From: an uncultured Pelagibacteraceae bacterium
Lineage (GTDB): Bacteria; Pseudomonadota; Alphaproteobacteria; Pelagibacterales; Pelagibacteraceae
Length of the DNA stretch: 36,479 bases
Assembly (NCBI GenBank): GCA_902625825.1
Contig: CACOCL010000007.1
Coordinates: 1 to 36,479, forward strand
Direction of reading: 5' to 3'
Part shown: piece by piece, positions 1 through 8,695 of the stretch
Numbering within the stretch: position 1 is the first letter of the stretch
How the letters are laid out: each line of letters begins with the position of its first letter
Notes under the pieces: model-generated
What the model saw: only the letters and a program-made list of their open reading frames with translations
Told to the model about the DNA's origin: nothing
Database searches by the model: none
Program-made: the position numbers and the translations under genes

Positions 1-2
1 TA

Positions 3-1157
3 TCATATATAAAATCAAAAAATAAGGATGTTCCTGTAATTATCATTACTGGTCATGCAAATATTGAAATGGCAGTAAGTTCATTAAAACATGGAGCATT
101 TGAATTTATTGAAAAACCATTTGATCAAACTAGATTATTAAATTTTATTAAAAGAGCAGTAGAAAACTTAAATTTGAAATCTCAAAATAAAGAATATGAA
201 AATAAACTATTTTCATCATATGAATTGATTGGTGACAGTAAAAATATAACCAATATCAGAGAGCAAATAGAAAAAATAGCAGTCACAGAAAGTAGAATTT
301 TAATTAATGGCCCATCTGGATCTGGAAAAGAATTAATAGCAAGGAAAATTCACAAGAAATCAAAAAGAAATGGAAAGCCATTCGTCATTCTCAATGGAGC
401 TCTATTAGATACGAATAAGTATGAACTAGAGTTATTTGGTGAGGAAAAAGCAAACACATCTATTTCTTATGGAGCTTTAGAAAAGGCAAATCAAGGAACA
501 TTATTAATTGACCAAGTTTCTGAAATACCTTTGGAAATTCAATCTAAAATACTGAGGGTTTTGACAGATCAAAAATTTAAAAGATTGAATGGGAATAATG
601 ATATAAACGTAGATGTAAGATTAATTTGCTCTTCGAGTAAAGATCTTAAAGAAGAAATTAAAGTTGGTAACTTTAGAGAAGATTTATATCACAGACTTAA
701 TGTATTTGAAATTAATATAAAATCATTAAATGAAAGGGTATCTGATATACCACTGTTAATTAAATATTTTTCAAAAAAGATATCTGAAAGTTACAATATA
801 AAAGATTTGGAAATTGATGATAATGACGATTATATTCTAAATCATAACTGGAAAGGAAACGTAAGAGAACTTAGAAATTTGATAGAGAGAATTGCAATCT
901 TGCAACCAGACTCTAAAGATAAAATATCTACTATAGTCAAAGAATCACTCAAAACTGAAAATTTAAACGATAAAATTGCTGAAAATACGCTATCTGTGCC
1001 ATTAAAAGAAGCTAGAGAAAAATTTGAAAAGGAGTATTTAACTATTCAATTAAAAAAATTTAATGGCAATATATCAAAAACAGCAAACTTCGTTGGCATG
1101 GAGAGAAGTGCACTTCACAGGAAGCTTAAGGGTCTTGGGATAAAAGAGTTTAATTAA
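3..1157 (+). CDS. ntrX: NtrX-family response regulator, 5'-truncated by window edge
   Basis: The reading frame is open from the window edge; the visible part (384 residues) begins inside the receiver domain, at the stretch DVPVIIITGHA, with the switch Thr and the conserved Lys-Pro (EKPFD) present. An AAA+ domain follows, with Walker A GPSGSGKE at about nt 309-332, and a C-terminal Fis-type helix-turn-helix (ISKTANFVGMERSALHRKL). The partner in NtrY/NtrX two-component systems is the membrane sensor NtrY, presumably encoded just upstream. Unusual points: the GAFTGA loop used to contact sigma-54 is absent after ELFGEE, and the Walker B acidic pair reads IDQ instead of DE. It therefore probably acts as a DNA-binding regulator that does not remodel sigma-54 holoenzyme. 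trkA starts 1 nt after the stop. The NtrX assignment rather than NtrC rests on the trkA neighbour and the missing GAFTGA. Confidence 0.88.
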   Translation, partial: SYIKSKNKDVPVIIITGHANIEMAVSSLKHGAFEFIEKPFDQTRLLNFIKRAVENLNLKSQNKEYENKLFSSYELIGDSKNITNIREQIEKIAVTESRILINGPSGSGKELIARKIHKKSKRNGKPFVILNGALLDTNKYELELFGEEKANTSISYGALEKANQGTLLIDQVSEIPLEIQSKILRVLTDQKFKRLNGNNDINVDVRLICSSSKDLKEEIKVGNFREDLYHRLNVFEINIKSLNERVSDIPLLIKYFSKKISESYNIKDLEIDDNDDYILNHNWKGNVRELRNLIERIAILQPDSKDKISTIVKESLKTENLNDKIAENTLSVPLKEAREKFEKEYLTIQLKKFNGNISKTANFVGMERSALHRKLKGLGIKEFN

Positions 1158-1158
1158 A

Positions 1159-2550
1159 ATGAACATTATAATTTGTGGCGCTGGAAGAGTGGGATTTACT
1201 ATTGCAAAACTTTTAAGTGAGCAAGGTCATTCTATAACTGTTATAGATCAATCAAGCGAGGACATTCAAAAGATCAATGATAGTTTAGATGTTAAAGCTA
1301 TAGTTGGAAAGGCTACGTATCCGTCAATTTTAGAAAAAGCTAACGCATCTGAAACTGATATGATTATTGCTGTTACAAGAAATGATGAGATCAACATGTT
1401 AATTTGCCAAATAGCTTTTTCGATATTTAATATTCCAAAAAAAATAGCCAGAATAAGGTCTCAAGATTATTTGAATCCTAAATTTACAAGAGTTTATAGC
1501 AAAGAAAATTTACCAATTGATGTGATTATTTCACCTGAGATAGAAATCGCCAAATCAATTCAGAGAAAATTAGAGGCTCCAGGTGCACTTGACAGTGTAC
1601 CATTTGTAGAAAATAAAATAAGACTTTTAGAAATTTTAATTAAAGATAACTGCAAATTAATTGATATTAGATTAAATGAGTTAACAAAAAAATTTCCAAA
1701 TCTAGAGGCAAATGTTGTTGCGATCATTAGAAATGATAAATTGTTTATTCCAAAAAAAACAGACTCTGTAAAAAAAGACGATAAAATTTATGTAATTATA
1801 AATTCTACACAAAAAGAAGAAACTTTAAAAGCTTTTGGGCATGAAGAAAAAATATCAAAAAAAATACTTATTATTGGGGGTGGAAACATTGGTTTTAATC
1901 TTGCTAAAAATATTGAGGAGACTTTAGAGACTGTTAGGGTAAAAATTGTTGAAAAAGATAAGGGTCGAGCAGAATATTTGGCAAATGAATTAAATGATAC
2001 AATTATTATTAATGGTGATGGTTTGGATGAAGAGGTTTTAGCAGAAGCAAATTTAGATGAAGCTGAAACAGTACTTGCTTTAACAAATGATGATGAGGAT
2101 AATTTGATGGTAAGTATTCTTGTAGAAAAATTTACAAAAGATCAAAAAAAAATAGAAGATAAAAGAACTATGGCGCTAATAAATAAACCAAATTATTCTC
2201 TACTTCAGTCATCATTAAAAATCGATGATTTAATTGATCCACGTTTAAATACCGTTTCAAGTATTTTAAAACATGTGCATAAAGGAACAATCGAAAATGC
2301 TTACACAATATCTAACGGTGAATATGAAGTTATAGAAGCCGAAATTATTGAAACTTCTGAACTTATAAACAAAGAACTTAAAAACGCAGATCTCCCAGAT
2401 GAAATTAGAATAGGTGCTGTAATGAGAGATAAAAAAATAATTATTCCAAGATCTAATTTTGTTTTTCAAAAAGATGACCAAGTAGTATTTTTAGTTAAAA
2501 AAGATTTTATATCAGTCGTAGAAAATATTTTTAGACTTAGCTCAGTATAA
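1159..2550 (+). CDS. trkA: Trk potassium uptake regulatory subunit TrkA
   Basis: This is the cytosolic NAD(H)-binding gating subunit of the Trk K+ uptake system. The 463 residues match the usual length of about 458. Two Rossmann (RCK-N) domains are visible, each followed by an RCK-C domain. The first has GAGRVG at residues 7-12 and the acidic D30 at the end of beta-2; the second has GGGNIG at residues 240-245. The ATG lies 1 nt after ntrX and the stop lies 4 nt before trkH, so ntrX, trkA and trkH probably form one transcript. The gene next door encodes the channel it should gate, which supports the assignment. ntrX-trkA adjacency is common in alphaproteobacteria. Confidence 0.94.
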   Translation: MNIIICGAGRVGFTIAKLLSEQGHSITVIDQSSEDIQKINDSLDVKAIVGKATYPSILEKANASETDMIIAVTRNDEINMLICQIAFSIFNIPKKIARIRSQDYLNPKFTRVYSKENLPIDVIISPEIEIAKSIQRKLEAPGALDSVPFVENKIRLLEILIKDNCKLIDIRLNELTKKFPNLEANVVAIIRNDKLFIPKKTDSVKKDDKIYVIINSTQKEETLKAFGHEEKISKKILIIGGGNIGFNLAKNIEETLETVRVKIVEKDKGRAEYLANELNDTIIINGDGLDEEVLAEANLDEAETVLALTNDDEDNLMVSILVEKFTKDQKKIEDKRTMALINKPNYSLLQSSLKIDDLIDPRLNTVSSILKHVHKGTIENAYTISNGEYEVIEAEIIETSELINKELKNADLPDEIRIGAVMRDKKIIIPRSNFVFQKDDQVVFLVKKDFISVVENIFRLSSV

Positions 2551-2554
2551 TTAA

Positions 2555-3961
2555 ATGTTTAGATTAGAGATTAGATATCTAAGTTTCTTTTTTGGTTTGA
2601 TATCAATTTTATCTTTTTTTAATATTATTTATTCTTATTATTTTAATTTATATTTAAATTTAGAGACGTATTATATCAGTTTAGGCTTATCTATTACTTT
2701 ATCTATCTTATTTTATAAATTGAAGATATCAGAAAAAAAATTGTCAATATTTGATAAAATTTTAACTGTTTTTTTTGGTTATATTTTATTACCTTTGGTT
2801 TTATCAATTCCATTTTATTTAAGTATTTATAATTTAAGTTTTATAGACTCTTTTTTTGAGTCTATTTCGGGCTTTACTTCGACAGGCTTTACTGTCTTTG
2901 AAAATTTAAAAAACATAGATCAAAGTCTAATTTTATGGAGATCCTCAACTCAATGGATTGGCGGGCTTTATTTTTTATTTTCTATAATTTTTCTAATTGA
3001 TATTTATGATGAAAGCTTCAAAAAATCCCTTACTAATTATATTTCGTTTAATAGTAGTGAAGTTTTTAAACAAGCTACTAAAATTTTTTTATTATACACA
3101 TCTATAACATTATTAATTTTTATAATTCTTAATATCTTTTCGATAAGAGCTTTTGACTCATTAAATTTAGCATTTTCACTTATTTCTTCAGGAGGCTTTC
3201 TGCCTGTTAATGACTTATCTTCAATTATAAAGGATAATATACAAATTATAATACTCTCTTTATTAATGCTAATATCCTTTTTCAGTATTTTCTTTAGCTA
3301 TAATTTGTTTTTTATAAAAAATAGGAATTTAAATTTTTTTTATGAAGACCTTCATCTTGTTGTTTATTTTATAATAGTAATATCTATCTTTTTTCTTTTT
3401 TTTAGCTCGTCCAATGACTTCTCTAATAATCTTTTATCTATATCGAGTAGTATTTCAAATATTGGTTTTTCTTTAGAAAAAGGTCAACAAAATTTAAGCT
3501 TTATTTTTTTAATTTTAGTAATAATAGGTGGTTCTTTTTTTTCAACAAGTTCAGGATTAAGATTTATTAAACTTTATTCTTTATTTAAGTATTCGATTAA
3601 CCAAATTTTATCTTTTAGTAGACCAAAAAACATTTACATGAACAAATTAATATTTACAAAAATAAACTTCAATTTTGAGGAGATAAATAAATATTTTCTA
3701 ACAATTCTCATTTTTGTCATTTCGCTGGTAATCTTAAGTTCTATTTTAAGCTTAAGTGGTATAAATTTTGAAAATTCTTTTAAATTGTCAATTCTAACGC
3801 TTATGAATACTGTAAACTCATCAATTTATGGTATTGAAGATTTAAATTTTAAAATTATGAATATTTTTATAAAGTATTGTTTAATTTTCTTTATGATTAT
3901 AGGCAGAATAGAGTTGTTAACAATATTACTTCTTATAAAAAAATTTCTTGTAAAAAATTGA
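2555..3961 (+). CDS. trkH: Trk potassium transporter membrane subunit TrkH
   Basis: This is an integral membrane K+ translocation subunit of the Trk/Ktr superfamily, 468 residues, strongly hydrophobic throughout with about ten membrane spans. The repeated M1-P-M2 architecture is visible through its pore loops: SGFTSTGFT (about residues 105-113), ISSGGFLP, SISNIGFS and a fourth, less canonical NTVNSSIYG. The filter Gly is present in all four. A charged RFI segment after the third pore lies where TrkH has its gating loop. The start codon is 4 nt after trkA with no separate promoter. The protein is very rich in Phe, Ile, Leu and Ser, consistent with extreme A+T bias. tRNA-Arg follows 32 nt after the stop. 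Confidence 0.9.
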   Translation: MFRLEIRYLSFFFGLISILSFFNIIYSYYFNLYLNLETYYISLGLSITLSILFYKLKISEKKLSIFDKILTVFFGYILLPLVLSIPFYLSIYNLSFIDSFFESISGFTSTGFTVFENLKNIDQSLILWRSSTQWIGGLYFLFSIIFLIDIYDESFKKSLTNYISFNSSEVFKQATKIFLLYTSITLLIFIILNIFSIRAFDSLNLAFSLISSGGFLPVNDLSSIIKDNIQIIILSLLMLISFFSIFFSYNLFFIKNRNLNFFYEDLHLVVYFIIVISIFFLFFSSSNDFSNNLLSISSSISNIGFSLEKGQQNLSFIFLILVIIGGSFFSTSSGLRFIKLYSLFKYSINQILSFSRPKNIYMNKLIFTKINFNFEEINKYFLTILIFVISLVILSSILSLSGINFENSFKLSILTLMNTVNSSIYGIEDLNFKIMNIFIKYCLIFFMIIGRIELLTILLLIKKFLVKN

Positions 3962-3977
3962 GTTAATAATGTATATG
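3948..3977 (+). promoter_or_regulatory. Candidate promoter of tRNA-Arg
   Basis: TTGTAA (3948-3953) and TATATG (3972-3977), 18 bp apart, would start transcription about 10 nt before the tRNA 5' end. The -35 lies inside the end of trkH. This is only a moderate match to the sigma-70 consensus, and read-through from trkH is equally possible. Confidence 0.3.
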
Positions 3978-3993
3978 TAGGAAGAGTTTTAAT

Positions 3994-4070
3994 GCGCCCT
4001 TAGCTCAGCTGGATAGAGCATCGGTTTTCTAAACCGAGGGTCGGAGGTTCGAATCCTCCAGGGCGCGCCA
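3994..4070 (+). tRNA. tRNA-Arg (anticodon TCT)
   Basis: A complete cloverleaf of 77 nt with an encoded CCA. The acceptor stem pairs GCGCCCT (3994-4000) with AGGGCGC (4060-4066), followed by discriminator G and CCA (4068-4070). The anticodon stem TCGGT/ACCGA (4021-4025 and 4033-4037) encloses a 7-nt loop with TCT at 4028-4030. The T arm GGAGG-TTCGAAT-CCTCC is perfect. The TCT anticodon reads AGA, the arginine codon that dominates in the surrounding A+T-rich genes, so this is a heavily used tRNA. Confidence 0.97.
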
Positions 4071-4122
4071 TTTTAACCCTTTTTATTATGTCTTTTTTTA
4101 CAAGATTTCACTTGACTAAAAT

Positions 4123-4150
4123 TTGACCAATCTAAACTTCTCAATAAATT
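4123..4150 (+). promoter_or_regulatory. Candidate bztA promoter
   Basis: TTGACC (4123-4128) with TAAATT (4145-4150) at 16 bp spacing is the best sigma-70-like pair between tRNA-Arg and bztA. A second -35-like TTGACT lies at 4112-4117. Transcription would begin near 4157, placing all three inverted repeats at 4174-4226 within the mRNA leader. The -10 matches the consensus at only four of six positions. Confidence 0.35.
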
Positions 4151-4173
4151 TATCTTGAAGAGTAATTTCTTAC

Positions 4174-4226
4174 ATGCTTAAATTAAGCATATTCAAAAGT
4201 TATTTTGAATTATTTGTTAACAAATA
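4174..4226 (+). promoter_or_regulatory. bztA leader with three abutting inverted repeats
   Basis: Three perfect dyads lie end to end with no bases between them. The first is ATGCTTAA/TTAAGCAT around one A (4174-4190). The second is ATTCAAAA/TTTTGAAT around GTTA (4191-4210). The third is the 16-bp palindrome TATTTGTTAACAAATA (4211-4226). The ribosome-binding site GAGGAAG starts about 10 nt further on, before the ATG at 4246. They could be RNA hairpins that stabilise or control the mRNA of a highly expressed binding protein, or operators for dimeric regulators. I do not recognise a known riboswitch class here. Confidence 0.6.
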
Positions 4227-4245
4227 AATAAACAGAGGAAGAAAT

Positions 4246-5286
4246 ATGTTTAAATACTTAAAACAATTAACTTCTTTAGTTGCTGTGGTTGCTGTGTTGT
4301 TCACTTTTACGACAGAGTCTATGGCTGCTAAAAAATCTAAAACACTTAAAAACACTCAAAAAAAGGGTTTTGTAAGATGTGGAGTATCTCAAGGTCTTCC
4401 AGGATTTTCTAATGCTGATGCAGCAGGAAATTGGACTGGTGTTGACGTTGATGTATGTAGAGCGGTAGCTGCTGCAGTACTAGGTGATGCAAACAAAGTT
4501 AAGTTTACACCATTAAGTGCTAAAGAAAGATTTACAGCTTTAACTTCTGGTGAGATTGATATCTTGTCAAGAAACACAACTTGGACTCTTTCAAGAGATG
4601 CTGATATCGGACTTACTTTCGTAGGTGTGAACTTTTACGATGGACAAGGTTTCATGGTAAGAAAAAGTTCAGGTATTACTTCAGTAGACCAATTCAAAAA
4701 TGGTATCTCAGCTTGTACTAACATTGGTACAACAACTGAGTTAAATATGAGAGACTTCTTTAATTCAAGAGGAATTTCTTATGAGCCAGTTGCGTTTGAA
4801 AAAGCTGATGAAGTTGTAGCTGCTTATGATGCTGGTAGATGTGATACATATACTACTGATAAATCTGGTTTAGCTGCTCAAAGAACTAAAATGAAAAATC
4901 CTGATGAACACATTGTTCTACCAGAAACTATCTCTAAAGAACCTTTAGGACCAGTTGTTAGACAAGGTGATTCAGTATGGGAAGATATCGTAAGATGGTC
5001 TTTGAACACTATGATCGAAGCGGAAGAATATGGTATAACTTCAGCTAATGCAGACTCAATGAAAACTTCAGATAACCCACAAATCAAAAGACTTGTTGGT
5101 GCTGAAGGTGAAATGGGTGCAGCATTCGGTTTAGATAATGAGTGGAACTTAAGAATTATCAAACAAGTTGGAAACTATGGTGAAAGTTATAAGAGAAATA
5201 TAGCTGACACTGGTATTTTACCAGACAGAGGTCCAAATGAATTATGGACTAAAGGTGGTATTTTATACGTTCCACCATCAAGATAA
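4246..5286 (+). CDS. bztA: General L-amino-acid ABC transporter, periplasmic binding protein (BztA/AapJ/YhdW type)
   Basis: This is the periplasmic substrate-binding protein of a polar amino-acid importer of the Aap/Bzt class, 346 residues, the usual length. The N-terminus is a Sec signal peptide: KYLKQ, a hydrophobic core, and a likely cut after SMA near residue 27. The mature part has family-typical segments: VRCGVSQGLPGFS, WTGVDVDVCRAVAAA, PLSAKERFTAL, the hinge region NTTWTLSRD, TELNMRDFF and GRCDTYTTDKS. A strong ribosome-binding site (GAGGAAG) precedes the ATG. Its codon and base use is less A+T-extreme than its neighbours (many GCT, GGT and GTT codons), as expected of a highly expressed gene. 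It is followed by an intrinsic terminator and then the permease genes. Family members bind Glu, Gln, Asp, Asn and often other L-amino acids; the exact range is not readable here. Confidence 0.95.
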   Translation: MFKYLKQLTSLVAVVAVLFTFTTESMAAKKSKTLKNTQKKGFVRCGVSQGLPGFSNADAAGNWTGVDVDVCRAVAAAVLGDANKVKFTPLSAKERFTALTSGEIDILSRNTTWTLSRDADIGLTFVGVNFYDGQGFMVRKSSGITSVDQFKNGISACTNIGTTTELNMRDFFNSRGISYEPVAFEKADEVVAAYDAGRCDTYTTDKSGLAAQRTKMKNPDEHIVLPETISKEPLGPVVRQGDSVWEDIVRWSLNTMIEAEEYGITSANADSMKTSDNPQIKRLVGAEGEMGAAFGLDNEWNLRIIKQVGNYGESYKRNIADTGILPDRGPNELWTKGGILYVPPSR

Positions 5287-5306
5287 TTTAAGTTATAAAT
5301 AAATTG

Positions 5307-5338
5307 AAAAGGGCTAGATTTTTCTAGCCCTTTTTTTT
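5307..5338 (+). terminator. Intrinsic terminator between bztA and bztB
   Basis: A perfect hairpin: the arm AAAAGGGCTAGA pairs with TCTAGCCCTTTT around a TTTT loop (5319-5322), and the 3' arm runs into eight consecutive T. It lies 21 nt after the bztA stop and 25 nt before the bztB start. Its position suggests partial termination, giving more binding-protein mRNA than permease mRNA, or protection of the bztA 3' end. Confidence 0.9.
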
Positions 5339-5362
5339 ATAAACTCATATATTATCCTCACA

Positions 5363-6514
5363 GTGAATTTTAAACTCAAAGATATAATTCCACAATTAAT
5401 TACAGTATTAGCTGTAGTCTTAGTCTTCGGTTTTTTTACTTATAATGCCCAAGTTAATATGGAGAATAGAGGTATTGATTTTGGTTATGGATTTTTATCA
5501 CAAGAGTCATCTTTTGATGTTCAGTTTTCTCTTATTGAATATGATGGATCTCATTCATATTTTAGAGCTTATTTAGTCGGCTTATTAAACACCATTTTAG
5601 TTTCTGTTATTGGAATCTTTTTTGCTACAATTCTTGGTGTAATAGTTGGAATAGCTCGACTCTCACCAAATTATTTGATCAATCAGTTTGCAGCTTTCTA
5701 TGTTGAATTTTTCAGAAATATTCCATTACTTTTACAAATATTTTTTTGGTACTTTGCTGCATTAAGAGCTTTACCGCTTCCACAAGATGCTGAGCCAATG
5801 TTTGGTGTAACATACTTAACAATAAAAGGTTTATTTGTTCCAGCCTTTATATGGCAAAATTTTAACATTTTCTTTTATTCGGTGGTAGCTGCAATTATTG
5901 CAATAATAGTAATTCGAACTCATGCAAAAAAAGTTCAAGAGTCTCAAGGTAAACAAACACCTGTTTTATTGATCTCTGTAGGTTTGATATTAATTTTGCC
6001 TCTCTTAAGTTTTTTAATTGGAGGAGTAAGACTTTCTTTTGAAGTTCCTGTTTTAAAACAATTAGCAACAACATCTTTTATTTATGAAGGTGGTGTAAGT
6101 TTACCACCAGAATTAATCGCCTTAACACTGTCTTTATCTTTATATACAGCAACTTTTATAGCTGAATGTGTAAGAGCTGGTATTCAAGGTGTAGGCAAAG
6201 GTCAAAAAGAAGCAGCAGCTTCTATTGGTTTAACTCCTAATCAAGTATTAAAGTTAGTAGTAATGCCTCAAGCACTAAGAATAATAATTCCTCCAACTAC
6301 TAATCAATATCTAAATTTAACTAAAAATTCATCTTTAGCAGCAGCAATAGCTTATCCTGATTTAGTATTGGTTTTTGCAGGAACTGCATTAATGCAAACT
6401 GGAAAGGCTATTGAAATAGTATCAATTACAATGTTTACGTACTTAACATTGAGTGTTTCAATTTCAATACTAATGAACTGGTATAATAAGAGAATAGCAA
6501 TAACAGAAAAATAA
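5363..6514 (+). CDS. bztB: General L-amino-acid ABC transporter, permease 1 (BztB/AapQ type)
   Basis: This is an inner-membrane permease of the HAAT family, 383 residues, with one N-terminal span and a long loop before the core spans, as in AapQ/BztB. The EAA loop that docks the ATPase is visible near the C-terminus: ECVRAGIQGVGKGQKEAAASIGL and then PQALRIIIPP. The start is GTG at 5363, giving NFKLKDIIPQ; no clear Shine-Dalgarno precedes it, so translation may be weak. The stop shares one base with the ATG of the second permease (TAATG), implying coupled translation and a heterodimeric channel. Confidence 0.93.
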   Translation: MNFKLKDIIPQLITVLAVVLVFGFFTYNAQVNMENRGIDFGYGFLSQESSFDVQFSLIEYDGSHSYFRAYLVGLLNTILVSVIGIFFATILGVIVGIARLSPNYLINQFAAFYVEFFRNIPLLLQIFFWYFAALRALPLPQDAEPMFGVTYLTIKGLFVPAFIWQNFNIFFYSVVAAIIAIIVIRTHAKKVQESQGKQTPVLLISVGLILILPLLSFLIGGVRLSFEVPVLKQLATTSFIYEGGVSLPPELIALTLSLSLYTATFIAECVRAGIQGVGKGQKEAAASIGLTPNQVLKLVVMPQALRIIIPPTTNQYLNLTKNSSLAAAIAYPDLVLVFAGTALMQTGKAIEIVSITMFTYLTLSVSISILMNWYNKRIAITEK

Positions 6515-7956
6515 TGTCAAAAATAAATTTTTTAAAACCTGATAAAACTAATCTGAGTACCTTTTTATATTTAGGCTCTTTTCTGTTTTTCATTAGTGTT
6601 TTGGATGTCTCTTTAAATTCTTTTTTTAGTTATAATATTACAGGTTTTTTACCTGGCTTTTTAAGTTTTTTATTACCACTTATTCTTGGATTTATAGGAC
6701 TTTATTTTATTAGAATAGAATTAAGCGGCAATAAACATTTAGATTTATTAAATAAGAATATTAATACAAATAACTTTAACGCTGTATTATCTCTTTTAAT
6801 TATATTCATAATTATTAAATCAATTCCACCTATTTTAAGTTGGTTTTATATTGATGCTAGTTTTGCAGGCGACTCAAAAGATGTTTGTACTGGTTCTGGA
6901 GCTTGCTGGACATATATAAAAGTTTGGATGAGAAGATTTATGTATGGAATGTACCCTAATGCAGAGCAATGGAGAATTAATTTGTCTTTTATAGCTTTAG
7001 CATTACTTGGTTCTGTAGGATATTTTGCTACGGATAGATTTAAGAAATATTTAACTCTTTACTATGTTGTAATTTATCCTTTTATCGCGTTTTTGTTCAT
7101 TTTTTTCTTTATTTCTGGTGGTCCAGTTTTTTTTGATTTTTCATATGGAATAATTGCTGCAATCTTATCGATAATTGTTGGTTTTTTTATTCCTAATAAA
7201 TTTAAATTCTATTACTTTTTGATAGTTCCTTTTGCTTTATATATTTTATTAAAATATTTCATTTTTTATGAAGAATTAGTTGAATTAGGAAAGTTAGAAG
7301 GATTAAATTGGGTGGAGACAGGAGCGTGGGGTGGTTTATCTTTAACCTTTATAATTTCTTTTTTCTGCTTAATTTTCTGTTTTCCAATTGGTATGGCATT
7401 TGCACTTGGTAGAAGATCCGGATTCCCGCTAATAAGGTATATTTCAGTCGGTTTTATTGAATTTTGGCGAGGTGTTCCTCTAATTACAGTTTTATTTATG
7501 TCAGCAGTTATGTTTCCAATGTTTTTACCTGAAGATTTCTTTATTGATAAGTTGGTAAGAGCAATAATAGCAATTTCATTATTTGAAGCTGCTTATGTAG
7601 CTGAGGTAATAAGAGGTGGACTACAAGCTTTGCCTAGAGGTCAGTATGAGGCTGCAAAATCTTTAGGAATGGGTTATTGGAAAATGCATATATTTGTAAT
7701 TTTACCTCAGGCTTTAAAGTTAGTAATACCGGGTATAGCCAACACATTCTTAGCTTTAGTCAAAGATACTCCATTAATCTTTGTAGTAGGTCTGTTAGAA
7801 ATAGTAGGAATGCTAAATTTAGCCAAAACAAATCCAGAATGGTTAGGTTTTGCGATGGAAGGGTATGTATTTGCAGCAATAATTTTCTGGATTATTTGTT
7901 ATGCAATGAGTAAATATAGTTATAATTTAGAACAAAAATATAAAACAGATAGATAA
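6514..7956 (+). CDS. bztC: General L-amino-acid ABC transporter, permease 2 (BztC/AapM type)
   Basis: This is the second permease subunit, 480 residues, somewhat longer than the 380-430 I recall for AapM/BztC. The N-terminal half carries extra hydrophobic spans. A conserved soluble loop contains [21 protein letters not shown] followed by a YPxxEQWR segment, typical of this subunit. The C-terminal core has the EAA loop [24 protein letters not shown] and [10 protein letters not shown], and the segment [13 protein letters not shown] that is typical of HAAT permeases. It overlaps bztB by 1 nt and ends 4 nt before the ATPase gene. Confidence 0.93.
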   Translation: MSKINFLKPDKTNLSTFLYLGSFLFFISVLDVSLNSFFSYNITGFLPGFLSFLLPLILGFIGLYFIRIELSGNKHLDLLNKNINTNNFNAVLSLLIIFIIIKSIPPILSWFYIDASFAGDSKDVCTGSGACWTYIKVWMRRFMYGMYPNAEQWRINLSFIALALLGSVGYFATDRFKKYLTLYYVVIYPFIAFLFIFFFISGGPVFFDFSYGIIAAILSIIVGFFIPNKFKFYYFLIVPFALYILLKYFIFYEELVELGKLEGLNWVETGAWGGLSLTFIISFFCLIFCFPIGMAFALGRRSGFPLIRYISVGFIEFWRGVPLITVLFMSAVMFPMFLPEDFFIDKLVRAIIAISLFEAAYVAEVIRGGLQALPRGQYEAAKSLGMGYWKMHIFVILPQALKLVIPGIANTFLALVKDTPLIFVVGLLEIVGMLNLAKTNPEWLGFAMEGYVFAAIIFWIICYAMSKYSYNLEQKYKTDR

Positions 7957-7960
7957 AAAT

Positions 7961-8695
7961 ATGTCAGATAGCATTATTCAAATAAATAATATGAATAAAT
8001 GGTTTGGAGATTTCCAAGTTTTAAAACAGATTAATTTAGAGGTAAAACCAAAACAAAAAATTGTTGTTTGTGGGCCTTCAGGCTCAGGTAAGTCAACTTT
8101 AATTAGATGTATTAACAGACTTGAGGAACATCAAGAGGGTGAAATTATAGTTGATGGGACTATGTTAACTGAAGATACTAAAAATATTGAACAAATTAGA
8201 GCAGAAGTTGGAATGGTATTTCAACAATTTAATTTGTTTCCACATTTATCAATTTTAGATAATTGTACTCTTGCTCCAATTTGGGTAAAGAAAATGCCGA
8301 AGAAAGACGCAGAAGAATTAGCTTTAAAACATTTAGAAAGAGTTCAAATATTAGATCAAGCTCAAAAATATCCAGGACAACTTTCTGGTGGACAACAACA
8401 AAGGGTAGCTATTGCTCGAGCTCTATGTATGGAGCCAAAGATAATGCTTTTTGATGAACCTACCTCAGCGTTAGACCCAGAAATGATTAAAGAAGTGCTA
8501 GATGTTATGGTTAATTTAGCAAAACAAGGAATGACGATGATTGTTGTAACTCACGAAATGGGGTTTGCAAAAGAAGTAGCTGACCAAATGATTTTTATGG
8601 ACGAGGGCATGATAGTAGAAAAAGCTGGTACAAAGGATTTTTTTGCTAATCCAAAGAGCGAAAGGACTAAACTTTTCTTAAGCCAGATACTATAG
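7961..8695 (+). CDS. bztD: General L-amino-acid ABC transporter, ATPase (BztD/AapP type)
   Basis: This is the cytoplasmic ATPase that energises the importer, 244 residues, normal length. Walker A is GPSGSGKST (38-46), the Q-loop Gln lies in [11 protein letters not shown] (about 88-89), the signature LSGGQQQR spans 141-148, Walker B with the catalytic Glu is IMLFDEP (D165, E166), and the switch His is H198 in [21 protein letters not shown] is typical of the polar amino-acid GlnQ/AapP branch. The start is 4 nt after bztC. A weak dyad (AAATTCAA/TTGAATTT, 8704-8711 and 8722-8729) followed by a few T may end the operon. Confidence 0.95.
   Translation: MSDSIIQINNMNKWFGDFQVLKQINLEVKPKQKIVVCGPSGSGKSTLIRCINRLEEHQEGEIIVDGTMLTEDTKNIEQIRAEVGMVFQQFNLFPHLSILDNCTLAPIWVKKMPKKDAEELALKHLERVQILDQAQKYPGQLSGGQQQRVAIARALCMEPKIMLFDEPTSALDPEMIKEVLDVMVNLAKQGMTMIVVTHEMGFAKEVADQMIFMDEGMIVEKAGTKDFFANPKSERTKLFLSQIL

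Noticed and set aside
4389-5162. Minus-strand open frames inside bztA
   Set aside because: They lie antisense to a clearly conserved protein, have no family signatures and no ribosome-binding sites.
7677-7913. Plus-strand 78-residue frame inside bztC
   Set aside because: It is out of frame with the conserved EAA-loop region of the permease and has no features of its own.
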